Shown here: in pieces, positions 44,251-56,167 of the stretch | How positions within the stretch are numbered: position 1 is the first letter of the stretch | Layout: each line of letters begins with the position of its first letter | From: Pezicula radicicola | Lineage: Eukaryota; Ascomycota; Leotiomycetes; Helotiales; Dermateaceae | Direction of reading: 5' to 3' | Assembly (NCBI GenBank): GCA_003008705.1 | Contig: PDUO01000021.1 | Coordinates: forward strand, 436,766-500,765 | DNA: 64,000 nt | The notes under the pieces: model-generated | What the model saw: only the letters and a program-made list of their open reading frames with translations | The model's database searches: none | Told to the model about the DNA's origin: nothing | Position numbers and translations under genes: made by a program

Positions 44251-46807
44251 TTATCCTTCTGCCTCGATTTCATAGCTATTCGACTTGTGTTTAGGCTGGA
44301 ATTTAAAATCTTTATGAGCTGGTCCGAGAAACATTTCACTTTCGGCAAATTAGCAGTGTCCATACCGCCATACCCAAGATTACATACCTGATCTTAATCC
44401 AGTCTAAATAATTTTCCGATGCCAACAAAGTCTCTAACTCATTCCTTCCCTTATATGCTGGCGGCCTGTCTTGCAAACTGGGTGGAAGATGAGCCAGAAT
44501 ACCGACAGGCACGTATCTATGCGCAAAGCTCAACCACTCCAGTAGAAACTTTCTTGTGATTCCTACACCCTGCTCATCCGAGCCCCAAGACTCAAGGCCG
44601 TATCGAGCAAACTTCTCAATATAACCCAGGCGTTCAGTGGCTGACTTGTCGAGGTACTGGCCGGTCTCTATTTCCTCGAAGAGCCAGGGTTTGATAAGTG
44701 CTCCTCTGGCAACCATCACCGAATCGACGCCCGCATCCTGAATGTGGGAGAGATAGTCCACGTGGGAGTAACAGTCACCATTGCCGATGAAGTACATCTT
44801 TCCATCCGGCGCGTTAGGAAGCGTACGAGCATCAGGCTCGTTGATTGTATCAGTAAGAGCGCTCTTCTTGTCGTTGTACGACTTCACCAAAGCAGCACAT
44901 TCAGCAATGTAGCTCCAGTCTGCACTTCGAGTATACCGCTGTTGTCTACTTCGGCCATGCAAGGTGACAGCAGCACAGCCAGGGGCACCTAAGCGATCCT
45001 CTCTTTGCAAACCCCCAAAAGCCAAACGTTCAATGTTCTTGTCGGCTGTAGGCTTGCCGTCCTTTGTTCCCATTCTGATCTTGGCAGTGATCGGAATTTC
45101 TCCTGAAACGCTGTTCATTCCTCTAACCATCTTCTCTAGTTTCGAAGGTGCGTCAAGCAGTGCTGAACCAGCTCCAGTCTTGTAAACGAGATCGATGGGA
45201 CATCCACAGTTAAGGTCGATGACACGTAGATGTGGCACAAGTGCAGCGAGAGCTTCTGCTGCTTTTATTGCTTCCCTAACTTTGTTTGCCGAAATTTGGG
45301 TTCCAAATTTGAGATCCTTTGAGTTGTCGTACGATTGTACGATAGACTTGGGTGTATATCGGGGAGGAGTGATCTCACTTTCGTGAGCCTTTAGCAGAGC
45401 CCACTCTGGCTTTGCACCTTGAAGCAAAGGCAGTGTCATAGCCATCTCAGAGTAGGTAATCTGGGCTCCAAGTTCGACACACAAGCGCCTGAAAGGAAGG
45501 TTACCTTGAGTGGTAAGTGGTGCAAGAACTGGGGTTTCTGCACCAAAATATATCCGTCGCTTTTCAGAGGGAAGAAATGGTGGGTCGGTAAACTTAGCAC
45601 GATTCTCCTCTTTGTCGGCATCCGGATCGTTCCTCTTACGATGGTACACCTTGTCAAGTTGAACAGCCTCTTTATCAAGCCAATCCCCGTACTGTTCAGA
45701 CTTTTCCAGTTTCATTCTGCGCCTGGCCAAGTCAAGCTTCTTATCTGTCTTAACAACGTTCACAACTCCTTTCCTATCTTCATCATCCCCTAATTGAGAA
45801 TCATCGACGGGCAACAGGACAAGCTCTTTTCGCCCGTCTTCCCTCGTGATCTCCTCAGAATGACTCGCAACAAATCTGCATTTCCAGCCAGCGTGACACT
45901 TTCCGTTGACTTCAAATACTGGGCATTTGCCACCAAATGTCTCCAACTCCCCTCTTTTCCCCTCCTTTAAGTATTTTCTCAAGTCATGACCAAAAGTGCA
46001 CTTGTCTCCAAATCGGCATTCCTTAGGAGAGAATTCTGAGGAGTTGGCTCGGCTTTGGCACAGGCGTATGGCGTCGAATGAAGTTCCGAATTGCCGTGCT
46101 ACATTTTGTCCCTTCTTCTTTTTCTCTCTCTTCTTGCCAGTGGAGCCATTATCTCGATCATCACCTTTTTCTGCAGCATCGTCCTCTAGAATGGACTTGG
46201 TACCTGGATTGCGAATTGCTGGCCGCTCTATGAGGAATCTAGGCGAGTTAATATAGCTGAAAACGATTATAGGACAGATAGAGGCAGAGAAGGACGGCCA
46301 GCGGATGAGGCGTATGCGATTGACTTACTCTGGCTTGACCAGTGCTATGCCCTTCTCTCGTAAAACTCTCGATTGAAGTTCTGGGGTTTGGAACGCTGCT
46401 GCGGAATCTGCTGTGCTTGTGGCTTCCTTCTTTACAGTGTCCCCTTCACTACTATCTTGCTTCACAGATGCAGTAGCAGATAGCTGTTCAGATTTAACGT
46501 CCTGAAGTTGGCCTGCGATTTCTGCGACAGGTTTATCCAGCTTAATTCGCTTCGTGCCAGGTTCTGCCGTATCCGCACCCTCAGCATGGCCATTGACGCC
46601 ATTTCTCTCAATCTTCTCAACTTTTGTCACTGTCAAGTCTTCTGGCGATTGCGCGTCGTCCAATGGCCTCTTTAGTGATTGGGTGGGATCAAGTGGATTG
46701 TGAGTTTCGCCAGGCATCGTTGCAAGGTGGGGATGTTCGTGCTGGGGTCGGTCAACTGCAGTACAGTACGATCCGGGGTTGTCGAGGTTGATTTCTTGCC
46801 TTGCCAT
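44251..46807 (-). CDS. DUS3: tRNA-dihydrouridine(47) synthase [NAD(P)+], Dus3
   Basis: Dus3 uses FMN and NAD(P)H to reduce uridine 47 of tRNAs (and some mRNA uridines) to dihydrouridine. Exons: 46807-46329, 46238-44388, 44338-44251, 805 aa. The first 200 residues are disordered and charged. CCCH zinc fingers follow at about 234-244 ([11 protein letters not shown]) and 262-280 ([16 protein letters not shown]). The TIM-barrel catalytic domain is clear: [36 protein letters not shown] with the catalytic cysteine in [18 protein letters not shown] and [16 protein letters not shown]. The last exon supplies [20 protein letters not shown], ending YEIEAEG as in other Dus3 proteins. I used the first ATG; a later Met ([10 protein letters not shown]) is an alternative start. 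Confidence 0.93.
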
Positions 46808-47330
46808 ATCTCAGCCCTCGATTTTTTATCCCCGCTTATCTTATCAAGCGTCGATGAGATGCCTCCTGGTACAGTACGCTAAGCCACATGTGGCTTGTTT
46901 CTTGCGTTGTTCCTGAGTTATCCGCAGCTGAAACAGGAGACGATATTTGATAATTAATAGGTAATTCAGCCAACATTCTTCCCAGAATACTAAACCTCAA
47001 CTTGCTGTGTGTATGATGTTGGAGTAACTTAATCGGAGGTCTAGTTACCCTCTCTGTTTCTGCCTTTAGCTAGATCCTCTGCGAGACTTTCCGTCTGATA
47101 TTTGGCGGTGCTCAAAGCGATGATGCAGCGGCAGATCGATTTATAGTGTATTTACAGGGGTGACCTATAGTATAGATATCTTCATGCGACGCCTTAGACA
47201 CCACTTGTATTTCCTCCACCCGTCAGCCACGAATCCACCTTCGACAACACAACAGCTCTGCCACCTGGTCTTTCTTAACAGACAATGCAAATACGGCTCG
47301 CATCTGTTTGGATTACTAGGCGCATACACA
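46808..47330. promoter_or_regulatory. Divergent promoter region DUS3 / kelch gene
   Basis: These 523 bp lie between divergent start codons. An in-frame extension of the kelch ORF to 47160 exists but looks like leader sequence. No specific site can be named. Confidence 0.45.
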
Positions 47331-48860
47331 ATGGCTGATTCACCGATGTCATTTGACAAGACGAGGCCGCCGCTCAAAACGAAGCTTGTTCGCTCGCAGA
47401 AGATCATCCAGCTCTCCCCCTCCGAGACCACACGGCCACAAGATATCCCTGAAGACTCCGAACCTCCCCGCGAGGCTGCCCCCTCTCGAAGTCATACGCC
47501 GGGCCACTCGTCTTCAAAGAGTCAAGATAGGCGGAAGAAGGCCTCGGAAATTGCACTTCGCCAGCGGTCACAATCCCTCAACAAAACCTCGACCTCTCAA
47601 TCCTCACTTGCAACACAAAGCAATGGCGATTCAAGAGCCCCCGATCGGCCTTCTCCCACAACCTCCACACCCAACGCCACCTCTTCTAGGGAAGACCAAC
47701 GACGACCTCTTAACCTCCGCTCTACATCTGCTATTGCACCAAAACCCTCCAATCTCTCATCCCCAGCACCACGAGCAACGCCAAGTCCGGCTCAGCGACC
47801 TGCTAGGGGTCCCTATGTCCCATTTCCACCTCTACCCGATGTCAAAACAGCGCCAGATGTCGAACCTGCACCCGCAAGCGGCATGTACTGGTCGCGGGCA
47901 CCAGTCTCCGGTGCATCACATACGTCCCTTCGAGCACACACTACCACCTTAATCGGCTCCAACATCTATATATTTGGTGGCTGCGATGCCCGTTCTTGCT
48001 TTAATGAGCTATACGTTTTAGATGCCGATGCTTTCCACTGGTCCTGTCCGTTCGTATGCGGTGAGGTCCCTGTTCCCCTCCGGGCGATGACTTGCACAGC
48101 AGTTGGTAAGAAATTGATTGTCTTCGGAGGAGGTGATGGCCCAGCATACTATAATGACATATACGTTCTCGATACTGTGAACTTTAGATGGAGCAAACCG
48201 CGGATAGGGGGAGACAAGATTCCAAGCAAGCGACGAGCACATACGGCCTGCCTCTACAAAAACGGCATTTACGTATTCGGGGGTGGAGATGGAGTTCGGG
48301 CTCTGAACGATGTATGGCGGCTGGATGTCAGTGACGTGTCAAAAATGAGTTGGAAACTAATATCTGCTCCCTCGTCATCACCAGAAAAAGGAGCAAAAGA
48401 AAGCAAACCAAAAGCTCGAGGCTATCACACTGCGAATATGGTTGGCAGTAAGCTTATCATCTTCGGAGGTTCGGACGGTGGAGAATGTTTCCGTGATGTC
48501 TGGGTCTTCGACGTCGAAACGCTCGTCTGGAGGGCCGTATCGATAGCCATCTCCTACCCACGTCTCTCACATACAGCAACAATCGTCGGCTCTTACCTTT
48601 TTGTCATAGGTGGTCACGATGGCGTTGAGTACTCTAATGAAGTCTTATTGCTAAACCTTGTGACTATGGTGTGGGATAAGAGGAAGATTTATGGAAAAGG
48701 GATGAGTGGGAGAGGGTATCATGGATGCGTGCTGCACGATAGTAGACTGGTAGTTACAGGAGGCTTCGACGGCGTAGAGGTGTATGGTGATGTGTATTTG
48801 TTGGAGTTGGCGGTTCATGCTTATTATTCGCAGATATCACATTTCAGTATTGACGTTTAG
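47331..48860 (+). CDS. Kelch-repeat protein
   Basis: This is a single-exon gene of 509 aa. The ATG at 47331 (MADSPMSFDKTRPPLKTKL) is chosen; an earlier ATG in the same frame at 47160 would add 57 residues without conserved character. Residues 1-180 are Ser/Pro/Thr-rich and disordered. Six kelch repeats follow, each with a double glycine: IYIFGGCDARSCFNELYVLD, LIVFGGGDGPAYYNDIYVLD, IYVFGGGDGVRALNDVWRLD, LIIFGGSDGGECFRDVWVFD, LFVIGGHDGVEYSNEVLLLN and LVVTGGFDGVEVYGDVYLLE. They should close into one beta-propeller used for protein binding. The tail HAYYSQISHFSIDV is short. Fungal kelch proteins of this layout act in cell polarity or Ras signalling, but no specific partner can be assigned. Confidence 0.83.
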   Translation: MADSPMSFDKTRPPLKTKLVRSQKIIQLSPSETTRPQDIPEDSEPPREAAPSRSHTPGHSSSKSQDRRKKASEIALRQRSQSLNKTSTSQSSLATQSNGDSRAPDRPSPTTSTPNATSSREDQRRPLNLRSTSAIAPKPSNLSSPAPRATPSPAQRPARGPYVPFPPLPDVKTAPDVEPAPASGMYWSRAPVSGASHTSLRAHTTTLIGSNIYIFGGCDARSCFNELYVLDADAFHWSCPFVCGEVPVPLRAMTCTAVGKKLIVFGGGDGPAYYNDIYVLDTVNFRWSKPRIGGDKIPSKRRAHTACLYKNGIYVFGGGDGVRALNDVWRLDVSDVSKMSWKLISAPSSSPEKGAKESKPKARGYHTANMVGSKLIIFGGSDGGECFRDVWVFDVETLVWRAVSIAISYPRLSHTATIVGSYLFVIGGHDGVEYSNEVLLLNLVTMVWDKRKIYGKGMSGRGYHGCVLHDSRLVVTGGFDGVEVYGDVYLLELAVHAYYSQISHFSIDV

Positions 48861-50438
48861 TTTCTACAACTATCTAGCGGACTCTCAAAATTTGGCGATG
48901 GGCGGAGTAGGAATAGAACGACTACCTCTCGAGTTTATTGGACGCTTTTTTTTTCGTTTTTGCTTTCATGTCGTATTCAGCGAGCGAATCTTTTATCAAG
49001 CGATGCGATTAATGAAGGGCGGTTCAGGCGGGTTGAGAGCAAAGGCGTATGTTTTCGATGTACATTCTACGGCTGGCGGCTTGGACGAAGGGGCATATTC
49101 TGTGTATGGTTGGTTTATGAGATATGTCTGATACGTATGTCCATAGTGTGATTATATAAGAAATGGAACTCTTGCTACCAACTTGAAGATATTTTTGATA
49201 TTGAGACATAGCGGATTATACAACTAGTGCAAGTGAGACGCAGCTTGCTAGTACATTCCGCTGGTTATTAGGAAGCGGCGATGAGTAAAGGGCATAGGAA
49301 ATAGATGTTGTTGGTTATACAAAGTCAAGAGCTAGAAATTTCCTTATTTGTAAGGTCCTAAATATCTTCAAACAGTGAATTTGAAGCCAGAAATTGATTT
49401 TCTTTAATAGTACTAAGATATATAAACTACGTATAGTATACTAATAGAATAAAGGCTATACTCATCTTGAACGCTAATTAGAATATTCTTAGAGCAATGT
49501 CTCTCTAAAGAGTTTATTATAAGTAAGTTTCCGTATGAGGTATAAAAAGGTTTCCTAGAACTATTTAGAGGAGAGAATAGAGGGCTCTTGTAAATGTTTA
49601 TTAGGAGGACATTTGTTTATACTTGATAAATGTGTATAGTAGGTGTTTATAGGTGTTAATAGAGGAGGGGTTAGAGACTAGAAAGGGGGGTTCATAATTT
49701 TTTGTCTTAGAGAGGGTAAGAGGATAAGGTAGAAGAGTTAGGATTTAGTTTAGCTAAATAGAAATTTAGGGTTAAGGTTATTATATTAGATACCTAGGCT
49801 AGGTATTAGCTATGTTACCTAGAAGTTATAAGAGAACATAGATTTTAGATTAAATGTTAGTAGTACTGCAAATGAGTTTCTCTAGCTGAGTTAGTTATTT
49901 GAATAAGTTAGTTACTTAAACAAGTGAGGTTCTTAAAACAAGTAGGTTATTTAAGTAAAAGACCTTATACTCCTAAGAGACTGGTTCTAGACTCTGAACT
50001 TATACTATATAATCAGTCATATAGTAGAGACTGCATTGTACGGAACATGTCACAGCTTCTATAAGATAGTTACATGGTCGAACAACAGTAGCTTACAGTT
50101 CATTGAGTGCTCAGTCATCTATACGTTCGAACACAAATAAGCCTTACTCGAGTAAGTAGAACCACATCGAAATGAACTCATATATAATTTGTATAAAAAA
50201 TGAAATTGATTTGCTTGCAGTTCCAACGCCTAGTTTTTGCTATCCTTTGCGTGCTTTTCTCTATATATGTACATGTTCGAAGTAAGATACTTGTCAGTAG
50301 TCTTTCCGATTTCTTCTTTGTTGGTAAAAGTGGTCGCGTGGCTGTCTGTCCGGTTTCCTTTCTGATTGATATGCAAGCAACACTCCCTCTCTTCACTTGA
50401 CTCCAACAAATCCCGTAAGCTCCTCACTTTTCTATGTT
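48861..50438. other. Convergent intergenic region with AT-rich, C-poor core
   Basis: This is 1.6 kb between the kelch and Rcf2 stops. The core at about 49480-49860 is strongly depleted of C on the plus strand. Copies of the gttactcaaatcaagt-like motif appear at about 49870-49965. No gene was found. Confidence 0.5.
49480..49860. repeat. AT-rich, C-depleted tract (possible RIP-mutated relic)
   Basis: In these lines C is several-fold rarer than G while T and A dominate and TpA is frequent (for example ttataggtgttaatagagga and gggttaaggttattatatta). A palindrome, atacctaggctaggtat, lies at 49790-49806. The composition fits C-to-T mutation concentrated on one strand of a former repeat; its source is not identifiable. 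Confidence 0.4.
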
Positions 50439-51489
50439 TCACTCGCTCTTCTCCTCTTTAGCGGGCTTCTTTCCACTAGCAGCATCATACTTTGCTCTCT
50501 TCCTTTCCTCAATCTTCCTCTCCTCGGCAGCTACCATATCCCTCCACAAATCCTCTCCGGCGTACATCTCGTGGTGAATTCGCTTCTCAATCAAATGCTT
50601 ATGCTCCGGATCCTCAGGGTCAAGCACCATAACCGTCTCCCACCTTCCGCGTCCCTTATTCGCATCGCCAACCTCAAAGGCAGCCGTAGCAACCAGAACC
50701 GCCAGCGTCAACCCCTGCGCATAAACTCTTGCCTGCACTAACTTTTGTGCCCCCGACAAGTAAGGGTTTCTACCTACGATTCCCAATGCGATACCCATTG
50801 AAGCTACCCAGGACGCTGTGACGATCGGGTATCGGTTTTCCCGGCCCCAGTCTTTTGCCTTCTCGAAGGTTGACTTGTTGGCTTCGATTGTTGCAGCATC
50901 AAGGGATGCTTTGTCTCGGTATTGACGCGAAGGGTCTCGTTGAGCCTCATAGTTGCGCGATGCGCGGTCGGCCGAGATGATAGCGGCGAATGTGGAGGAG
51001 GACGTGACGAGAAAGGTTTTCATGGGGAGCGTCAATTGACGGAATCCCTGGAAACGGCGTGAAGCCTAGGAAGGAACTGTTAGTTTGTTTTTCGTTTCGG
51101 AATTGAATTCTCGAATGACTGCTAAGCTTCATAATTTGATGGTGGAGGGGAGAAATTTAGTGATCTCTATCTTCTCGCTCTTGAGCTTCAGATAAACCCC
51201 AACTCATTAGGTTAACACTAGCTGCTGGATTAAGGAGCGTTTGGGAAATCTTCTCTCGCTGAGGAAAGTGAAGGAGAGCACTTGGTTCTTCCCTCTGCCC
51301 TACAATCAATTTCCTGTTGGCGTGCCCCAATCGACTTGCCCGCTTAGAATTTTGACGAATGGAAAAATTGGTACGTACGCCATACACTCCTACGAATCCT
51401 AATATCAAGCCAACTGCACCTCCTGTAATACCACCCTTAAGCGTTGCATTGTAATGCTCTTGCTCTTCTTCCTTGGTGAGAATCTTCAT
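50439..51489 (-). CDS. RCF2: Respiratory supercomplex factor 2 (Rcf2), HIG1-domain protein
   Basis: Rcf2 is a mitochondrial inner-membrane protein that helps cytochrome bc1-oxidase supercomplex assembly and cytochrome oxidase function. Exons: 51489-51379 and 51065-50439, 245 aa (yeast Rcf2 is 224). The N-terminus MKILTKEEEQEHYNATLKGG with GAVGLILGFVGVYGASRRF matches the family. A second hydrophobic segment is TFLVTSSSTFAAIISADRAS. The HIG1 part is NRYPIVTASWVASMGIALGI, then a segment of small residues (GLTLAVLVATAAFEVGD). The C-terminus is charged (EERKIEERKRAKYDAASGKK). The intron is unusually long for this window (313 nt). The exon join is supported by the frame and by the conserved ASRRFQGFRQLTLPMK continuation. 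Confidence 0.9.
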
Positions 51490-53465
51490 CTTGGGCGATT
51501 AAGCTATTGACTGGGTCGAATAGCTATTTCTAGTGAAGCAACGAATTCGTTTGAGAGGTCCGATATTGGGTCGAACTGTAGTGTGGTTGTTGATGGTTCG
51601 CAATTGAGCGATTCGAAGCTTTTTATATGATGATGTCGTTGATTTTAATCGCCGTCTTGCTCTCGGGATCTTCTTAGGCGCGTCAATTGAAGAAGGGAAA
51701 CAGGATTCTTATAAAACAGAATCCTTCTTCCGATTTATTTTCTCCAATTCCTTCTCCTTCTCGTTCTCGTGAGTCTAGTTGTGGGAGGTGTTCTGGATCA
51801 GTCAGCTCTCTGCAGCAAGAGATTTTTGTACTGTATGCGTCGTGCCTTACAGATCATTCGATTTACTCATCATACGTCACATTGTGGTGATTGCCCGTCA
51901 AAACCGAAACTTCTCCAGCAACACGGGATTTGAGCCGCATTTTCGTTTCAAACCCCGAACTTTCTTCGGCGTCTAGATATAAGGCAAATGGTCCAGCCAG
52001 ATCAGGTGAACGAGAGGAGTAGCTTTAGGTTCCGTTCTACCAATTTTAGTCTAGACTTGCTCTTCTTGCAAGAAAGGTTGAAGTTTGGCCTGAACGCTGG
52101 CTTATGACTGTTCTATTATGGTTATGGTCTTGGGATCGCTGGAATTGCATTGTTTGCACTGATTTCCGAACATGCATCTTAAGTGAGGCTTGTGCAAGCA
52201 TGAGCCTTGTGATGACAAAACTAGAGAGGAGATGGGAAATGGGAAATGGGAGATGGAAGTCGCCTATGCCCCTGTGGTGGACTGTTTGTCGAGAACATGT
52301 CCTTGTCCTTGTTTGTTTGAAGCATACTTAAGAAGCATCTCACCGCTAACAATCAAAACATTAAGTTGCTCCCTCCTTTTTGGTTGTTATTTATCGGCGG
52401 TTGCATTATTGTTTGACTTTGTTTACAGAGTTACAGAGACTTGGCGACAGAAGACACCACCACCACTTAGCTCCGTTAGATCACTTAGCTCACTCAGCTG
52501 TGCTACACTACGAGCCCTGTATTATTTACGGAGTACGGATCCCTTGACTAACAAAACAGCCCGCGCCACACCAACACGTGGTTCATTGCCCTATTCGGAC
52601 TTAGAAGCACGGTGCCAAAAGCCGAAGGAAATCATGACGAGCTCTCTTGGTGTTGAGTCAGTCGCTACCGGAAACTCAGAAACGAAAAGGTCACATAGGG
52701 CAGCCTGCGGCGAATGCAAGTCACTGGCTATCCTCGCACCCTCGCAAATCGACCCTAGCCTCTAAAGTGGTTCATCGTTTGTACCCAATTTTCTACCTAC
52801 TTAGCATCGCAGTAAATGAGCAGGTCCGCAGCATTATTATCACGATCGACTACGACGTACCGCTTATACGATCGGTACACAGTACAAAATATCGCTTCAA
52901 CAGCCTCGCCTTGTCCACGAGTAATGACTCCAGCCGACTTAGTCGGTTCATGTTCGGGATTAGTCTAAACTGCTGCCACATTAACGTTCAAGGTTTGCCA
53001 TGGCAGCGTCAGTCAAGTTACGAGGGAACTCTCCTGGATGTTCATGGTCGATGCTAGCTGGTCGCTACGTCAGACGGACGACCAACATCCTTGAGGGACG
53101 TGAACCTCTTCGAATGGGCGAATCAACGAGTCGTGTCAGGGGAAGGTCACAGGCGATCGTGGACTTGAACGCCGACGGGCAACCGCTGAGGAGGTAGGTA
53201 ATAAGTTGTCAACAACAAAAGACAGTGAGAGTGAAAGTAAAGTGGTGGTTTGGGGGTGGAGGATCGATCAATCATCACTAGAAAGCATAGGCCCAATGTA
53301 CAAAGGACCATGCCACTGCTACCGCAACTCTAAAGTCAAACTTCAAACTACTTTTACTTTACTACTACTGTTCTTATGATCGAGCGTCTGACCTAACCTG
53401 ACTGTGCTTTGCCATCTATCCCTTATTTAACTACTACAGACCTCACCGCTGCACGACACATCCAC

Positions 53466-53528
53466 ATGTCGCCCACTTCCTCCACATCTGCGGTACCTCT
53501 TCAATCACCAAGTGAATCCCAATCCTAA
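53466..53528 (+). promoter_or_regulatory. Upstream ORF in the putative SFP1 leader (20 aa)
   Basis: The frame runs from ATG to TAA and encodes a Ser/Pro-rich peptide starting MSPTSSTSAV. It lies 395 bp before the SFP1 start. It is relevant only if transcription begins upstream, which is not shown. Confidence 0.35.
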
Positions 53529-53609
53529 TCCCAATCCCAGTAACTCAACACGGACACCATCTCCCCATCTTCGTCTCCGACGCATCAGATCCTCGCTTTG
53601 CCTGGACGC

Positions 53610-53741
53610 ATGTCACGCTTCACTTTATATACTCATCCTAATATAAGTGAGTACTGGCGACCCTGGCCTGGCTCCTTCGATCTTGAGGTGTGTGTGTTCG
53701 TCACCGCCTGCTCCGGTCCGCCACTTTTAGTAGCAGTATAG
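53610..53741 (+). promoter_or_regulatory. Upstream ORF in the putative SFP1 leader (43 aa)
   Basis: The frame runs from ATG (MSRFTLYTHPNISEYW) to TAG. A gtgagt at 53647 could be a splice donor, so part of this frame may be removed by a 5'-UTR intron. Confidence 0.3.
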
Positions 53742-53923
53742 ACGCCGGCGCATTTACTGCGTCCTTACATATTACACCGTCGCCTGCCCTTGAATCAACT
53801 TGGCAGCTCTTCTGAATACTCTCAGTGCAGTCTCTCCAAACAACCTCAAGCGACTAAATCCATCTTCCGATTTATTATTCGGACTCTCAGCTCAAGGGCG
53901 TTAGTCTACCTTGACCAATTATT

Positions 53924-56167
53924 ATGGGGCGCTTCTTTACTGGTTGGCGAGCGGCCGAGCCTGAAAGTGCGCTTAAAGCGCCGTCGATTGCCTCTTCGCC
54001 GGGACTCGAACTCACCTCTAATACCTCTTCGGAGTCCTCTTCCCTCACATCCTCTCCTCAACCTACCACGCCACCTGGATTTGACGATCGAGACACAACG
54101 ATGCCGACGACAAGTCCTATCACCATTGCCACCCCTTCACGAACCTCGTCGTCGTCGCCGTCCTCGCACGGCCAGAAGTCAAATTATCACGACAGCACCG
54201 CAGCCGACACGCGAACATCTGCAATGATGAGTAACACCGGCTTTGACTCGAGCATGGGCGGACGTGGAGGACAGAATTCCTTTGTTGGAGGCGCACAACC
54301 CATCTCCATGAACAATCCCAATAGAAACCAGGACGGTCGAGCGCGGCGGGAGAGTTTGGCTGGAAGCCTAGTAAATGGCATGAGTTGGGGCGGGGTTTCT
54401 GTAGGCAGTTGGATCCGTGATGAGTAAGTCTGTATTCTTGCGATGCATGCGCCATGGACTTGTCCGTCGCTCATTCCACGTTCTTGTGCTGGAGGAAGCC
54501 TGTCCTAGGGCGTGCGCTGGCACCTGTTCATTGTGAACAGACTAACTAACTGCTATCTAGTATAATGATGACTGGCACCTCTCCATTTCACATGCAGTCG
54601 CCCTCTTACCACTCTTCATCTTATCTTCCCAAACTCGAGGCAGAGTTTATGAGAAATTTCGCATGCTGCGGCCAAACCCTACCATCGCTACACGACCTTC
54701 TACAACACTATGAAGAGTGCCATGCTGAGTCCACCCCCCAATCTCGAAGTGGTTCTCTAGCAGCACGAGCACGAGAGAATTCAACTCCTAATAGTAAGGC
54801 GCATTACCAGTCGGAGGCAGCGAACAAGATCCTACAGCAACAATCGCAGAATCCTCAGGGGCAACCGTCAAGACCTCAGATTCAGATAGGACAAGGCACC
54901 GGCGTCGGAGGAATTTCTGCACTACGACAGCAGCAATCCCAGCCTTCAACACCAATACAACAGAAAGCACAGCCTGCCGCAGAAGATATGGACGGAGTAG
55001 AAGATATGGAAATGGACGATCCGGTTGGGCCTATGGACATGAGCGCGGATCTTTCGGTCAAGCCAGTTAACCAGCCTGTGCAAGGTGCTCAGCAGAGCAT
55101 GTTTGGACAACAGCCACGACCTCAGCTTAATCTCAATTCAAGCGGTATGCAACATTCTGGACTTCGAAATAATATTTCCCAACCAACCACCCCATCTACC
55201 TCCGGCTTCGGCTTTAATAACAATCCTACTGTCTCATCTGTCAATACGCCAACGTTAAGCGCACAGCCCATGCAACAGCAGCAGACATTTTCACCTGATA
55301 CCTCGGTACCTGGAACGCCGGCTGAATATGAGGACGATCTTTCTAAGTTCCCAAACATAGACATGGGTATTGGACCTATGAACTTTAGCAATATGAATTT
55401 CCCATACGGACTCGGAGGAAACGATATGGGTCTAGATCTGTGTATTGACGAGCCCGCAAAGCGACTGTATAGTCCCAACGGTGGTTTTAATAACCAACAA
55501 CGACAACAGTTTGCCCAATTTGCTCAATTCGGTTTAAATCCAACAGGACAAGCACAGTTTGGTGGTGGTAACAATGAGGCAGTCATAAGAGCATACCAAT
55601 TGCAGCAAATGAGAGCTATGGGAGCAGGCGGCCTTACTCCACAGCAGACAGCTGCTATGATGATGCCAGGAGAGGAACAGAAGCCCTTCAAGTGTCCCGT
55701 CATTGGGTGCGAGAAGGCGTATAAAAACCAGAACGGTCTCAAGTATGTATTATTGCGCATTGTGAAGATTCAAACAAAACTAACCTCCCATCTAGATACC
55801 ACAAGACGCACGGCCACACTACTCAACAACTCCATGAAAATGGCGATGGCACATTCTCAATTGTTAACCCAGAAACATCAGCTCCCTACCCTGGCACACT
55901 TGGAATGGAAAAGGAGAAACCTTACAAGTGTGAAGTCTGTGGCAAGCGCTACAAGAACTTGAACGGGCTGAAATACGTAAGCGACATCCACTCCTTTGTT
56001 CTAGTGACCTCGGCTCATGTTTTAATTAGCACAAGCAACACTCGCCACCTTGCAACCCCGAACTGAAGTTAAATCACCACATGGCTTCGGTGGGTCTTCC
56101 CGGATTGAATGTCAACGTTGCCGGCTTTCCTGGAATTCCAGAAGAAGGCATGACAGGGATGATGTGA
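53924..56167 (+). CDS. SFP1: C2H2 zinc-finger transcription regulator Sfp1
   Basis: Sfp1 is a nutrient-responsive regulator of ribosomal protein and ribosome-biogenesis genes. Exons: 53924-54423, 54561-55742, 55796-55976, 56030-56167, 666 aa. The N-terminal region is Ser/Thr-rich. An atypical C2H2 unit, FACCGQTLPSLHDLLQHYEE, lies near residues 200-222. A long Gln/Asn-rich stretch follows. The C-terminal pair of fingers is diagnostic: CPVIGCEKAYKNQNGLKYHK with a long linker, then CEVCGKRYKNLNGLKYHKQH. Both finger pairs are split by an intron at the same place (after NGLK or NGLKY). The protein ends in hydrophobic Gly/Met-rich sequence (FPGIPEEGMTGMM). Its likely targets include the ribosome-related class to which several genes in this window belong. 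Confidence 0.92.

Larger units (their letters stand above)
51490..53923. other. Promoter and long leader region upstream of SFP1
   Basis: These 2.4 kb lie between divergent genes RCF2 and SFP1. Several frames of 60-190 codons occur but have no domain or consistent codon character. The last 600 bp are pyrimidine-rich and carry two small upstream ORFs, listed separately. Confidence 0.5.

Noticed and set aside
53790..54227. 145-codon frame overlapping the SFP1 start
   Set aside because: It begins with a non-ATG codon and is a shifted-frame shadow of the Ser/Thr-rich SFP1 N-terminus.
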